From Chloroflexota bacterium (GTDB lineage: Bacteria > Chloroflexota > Dehalococcoidia > GIF9 > AB-539-J10), in contig JADFUX010000090.1 in the NCBI GenBank assembly GCA_015222255.1, positions 1-7,526 on the forward strand: 7,526 bases of DNA, written 5' to 3'. A program made the translations under genes and the position numbers. Below, piece by piece: positions 6,444-7,526 of this stretch; the first letter of the stretch is position 1, and every line of letters begins with the position of its first letter. Under the pieces are notes generated by a model. The model did not search any database, was not told where the DNA came from, and saw only the letters and a list, made by a program, of their open reading frames with translations.

Positions 6444-7187
6444 CTATTCCAAGCCCTCCAGGAAGGACCTTACGTTCCTGCCCAGATCGGCAACATAGTA
6501 TCCACCTTCGAGTAACGCAAATCTCCTGCCTCGGCAAGATTTCGCCGCTTCTCTTATGATGTTGCCTATGGTCTCATAATCCTCCGTTCTCAGGCTTTTT
6601 CCCCAGTCCTTCTCATAGGTATCAAATCCAGCGCTGACGCCAATGATGTCGTAGTTTTTGCTGGTGGCCAAGCTTTCTTCCAACTGTGCCAGGTATTCTT
6701 GTGGTTGCCGACACTCCATGTTCAAGAAAATGACATCCTCCCTGCCACCGAGGATATCGTGGGTGCCATTGCCGTAATGAAGGTCAATATCGACTATCAA
6801 AGCCTTATTTATCTTTTTCGCCTGGATTAGCGTTTGCACCGCGATAGCCATATTGTTGAAGAAGCAGAAGCCTCCATTGAAGTCCCTACCAGCATGGTGT
6901 CCTGGCGGCCTTATGAGACCAAAAGCGGGTTCGTTCAAAGCAATCTCGCTGGTGGCTATGGCTCCTCCAGCGGCCAGGCTGGCTATTTCGAAAACAAGCT
7001 CGTTGCTTTTTACCGAACTTATTAAGGGCTGGCTGTGAACCAGGAGAAGGTCCTCCTCGGCAGCAGGCTCAGGCGTGACAAACTCATAATCTTTTAGTGC
7101 CTCGACAATGTTTTCAATTCTCCCTGCCGTGGCTGCTGGGTCATGGGAATATGCCAGCTTATATTTCTCATGGAATACGATCCTCAT
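6444..7187 (-). CDS. Compact histone deacetylase-family (AcuC/acetylpolyamine amidohydrolase-like) protein
   Basis: 247 residues from ATG 7187, where the protein begins MRIVFHEKY as is usual for the family. An in-frame GTG at 7205 would add six residues (MIKCAD); neither start has a clear ribosome binding site. The catalytic set is complete: the paired histidines in RPPGHHAG (H97, H98), zinc ligands D135 and H137 in DIDLHYGNGT and D189 in SAGFD, and the catalytic tyrosine in LEGGY (Y230). FCFFNNMAIA (107-116) is also conserved. These Zn-dependent enzymes remove acetyl groups from lysines, polyamines or other acetylated amines; bacterial substrates are mostly unknown. The chain is well short of the usual 310-370 residues. 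The loop between VIFLN (152-156) and SAGFD (185-189) is much reduced and lacks the NVPLP-type segment of larger homologues. Probably cytosolic and monocistronic. The palindrome at 7226-7246 lies 39 bp upstream. Confidence 0.9.
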   Translation of the reverse strand: MRIVFHEKYKLAYSHDPAATAGRIENIVEALKDYEFVTPEPAAEEDLLLVHSQPLISSVKSNELVFEIASLAAGGAIATSEIALNEPAFGLIRPPGHHAGRDFNGGFCFFNNMAIAVQTLIQAKKINKALIVDIDLHYGNGTHDILGGREDVIFLNMECRQPQEYLAQLEESLATSKNYDIIGVSAGFDTYEKDWGKSLRTEDYETIGNIIREAAKSCRGRRFALLEGGYYVADLGRNVRSFLEGLE

Positions 7188-7526
7188 ATCGGCGCATTTT
7201 ATCACATTGGAGCTTACATGAGCCTATATATCGTGTTACGATATATTGACAGGGGTAGTATAGTGTGGTTAATTTGCCAAGTCTTGCGATGGCCATCGAT
7301 ACCTGAACAGATGCTGGGGAGAACGGCCAGTGAGTTGCGGTACGAAGCGTCCACCGTGGGCCGTTTCTGGATAGTTGGTTGAAGGATTGTGTGCTTTCTG
7401 TTGTCAAAGGCTGACTTATTTGAGAGTCCCCCCAAAGGTTTCCATTCGATGATAATTCAGCCAGAATTGCGTTACGCGAGGGGGATTGAGTAAGGCGGAA
7501 GACCATATTCTAGCATCGAGAAAAAA
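7188..7526. other. Region upstream of the deacetylase gene, no convincing gene
   Basis: Reading frames here are short or biologically unconvincing, with no recognisable domain and no good ribosome binding site. Besides the palindrome at 7226-7246, it holds a perfect -35-like TTGACA (7246-7251, + strand) with only a weak TTAATT 17 bp on (7269-7274), a 12-bp palindrome CGATGGCCATCG (7287-7298), a 7-bp stem AACGGCC/GGCCGTT enclosing 30 nt (7322-7328 with 7359-7365), and a C-run (7428-7433) that could pair with a G-run (7480-7484). These could be part of a leader or small RNA on the + strand, but none matches an RNA family I know. No tRNA is seen. Confidence 0.4.
7226..7246. promoter_or_regulatory. 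Operator-like perfect palindrome upstream of the deacetylase gene
   Basis: ATATATCG (7226-7233) and CGATATAT (7239-7246) are perfect inverted arms around TGTTA. Such an AT-rich dyad with about one helical turn between half-site centres is typical of a dimeric repressor site, and the general form recalls operators of PadR- or MarR-like regulators, though I cannot assign one. It lies 39 bp before ATG 7187 on the minus strand, where a TATATA that could serve as a -10 overlaps one arm. On the plus strand it abuts a TTGACA at 7246-7251. No regulator gene is in the window. Confidence 0.5.

Noticed and set aside
2..7187. All eight stops are TAG or TAA, six of them TAG, with no TGA
   Set aside because: Eight genes are too few to infer a codon reassignment, and every frame translates normally under the standard code.
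7168..7506. Minus-strand frame of 112 codons covering the right end
   Set aside because: It overlaps the start of the deacetylase gene in another frame, has no recognisable motif and has an unconvincing composition; the same region contains several inverted repeats.
7486..7526. Possible beginning of a new plus-strand gene at TTG 7486 (LSKAEDHILASRK)
   Set aside because: The residues look plausible, but only 13 complete codons are visible and the G-rich run upstream is one base from the TTG, too close to act as a ribosome binding site.

Overview
This window looks like chromosomal DNA of a bacterium of intermediate GC content. It carries a nearly complete branched-chain amino acid (Liv/HAAT-type) ABC transporter operon on the + strand, followed by a metallo-beta-lactamase-fold gene on the same strand and a convergent histone-deacetylase-family gene on the - strand. 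The binding protein is a lipoprotein with a short spacer after its lipobox cysteine. Gene order (livH-livM-livG-livF-binding protein), protein style, and the pairing with a COG1237-type hydrolase and a compact deacetylase are reminiscent of anaerobic Chloroflexota/Dehalococcoidia, but no marker gene is present, so that placement is a low-confidence inference.

Layout. 2-562: 3' part of a HAD-superfamily hydrolase that begins upstream of the window. 566-1471 livH and 1473-2417 livM: the two permeases. 2383-2581: an unusual junction holding a decayed second copy of the livG start, which overlaps the end of livM, and an 8-bp hairpin. 2582-3346 livG and 3362-4102 livF: the two ATPases. 4131-5315: the substrate-binding lipoprotein. 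5345-5387: a strong hairpin that probably terminates the operon. 5417-6298: MBL-fold metallohydrolase. 6444-7187 on the minus strand: compact HDAC-family amidohydrolase. 7188-7526: no convincing gene, but a clear operator-like palindrome just upstream of the deacetylase gene and several weaker inverted repeats.

How the genes work together. The lipoprotein captures a ligand outside the membrane, LivH and LivM form the channel, and LivG and LivF hydrolyse ATP to drive import. The family covers leucine/isoleucine/valine but also other amino acids, amides, urea and aromatic acids, so the real substrate is open. The HAD gene lies only 3 bp before livH and is probably co-transcribed; its role in the operon is unknown. 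The MBL and deacetylase genes look like separate transcription units.

The most interesting signals are the livG N-terminus echo at the livM/livG junction, the non-canonical start context of livF (a single in-frame stop separates LivG from LivF, and the codon at SD distance is ATA), and the perfect 8-bp palindrome upstream of the deacetylase. I found no RNA gene, CRISPR array, insertion sequence or clear new defence-type system.
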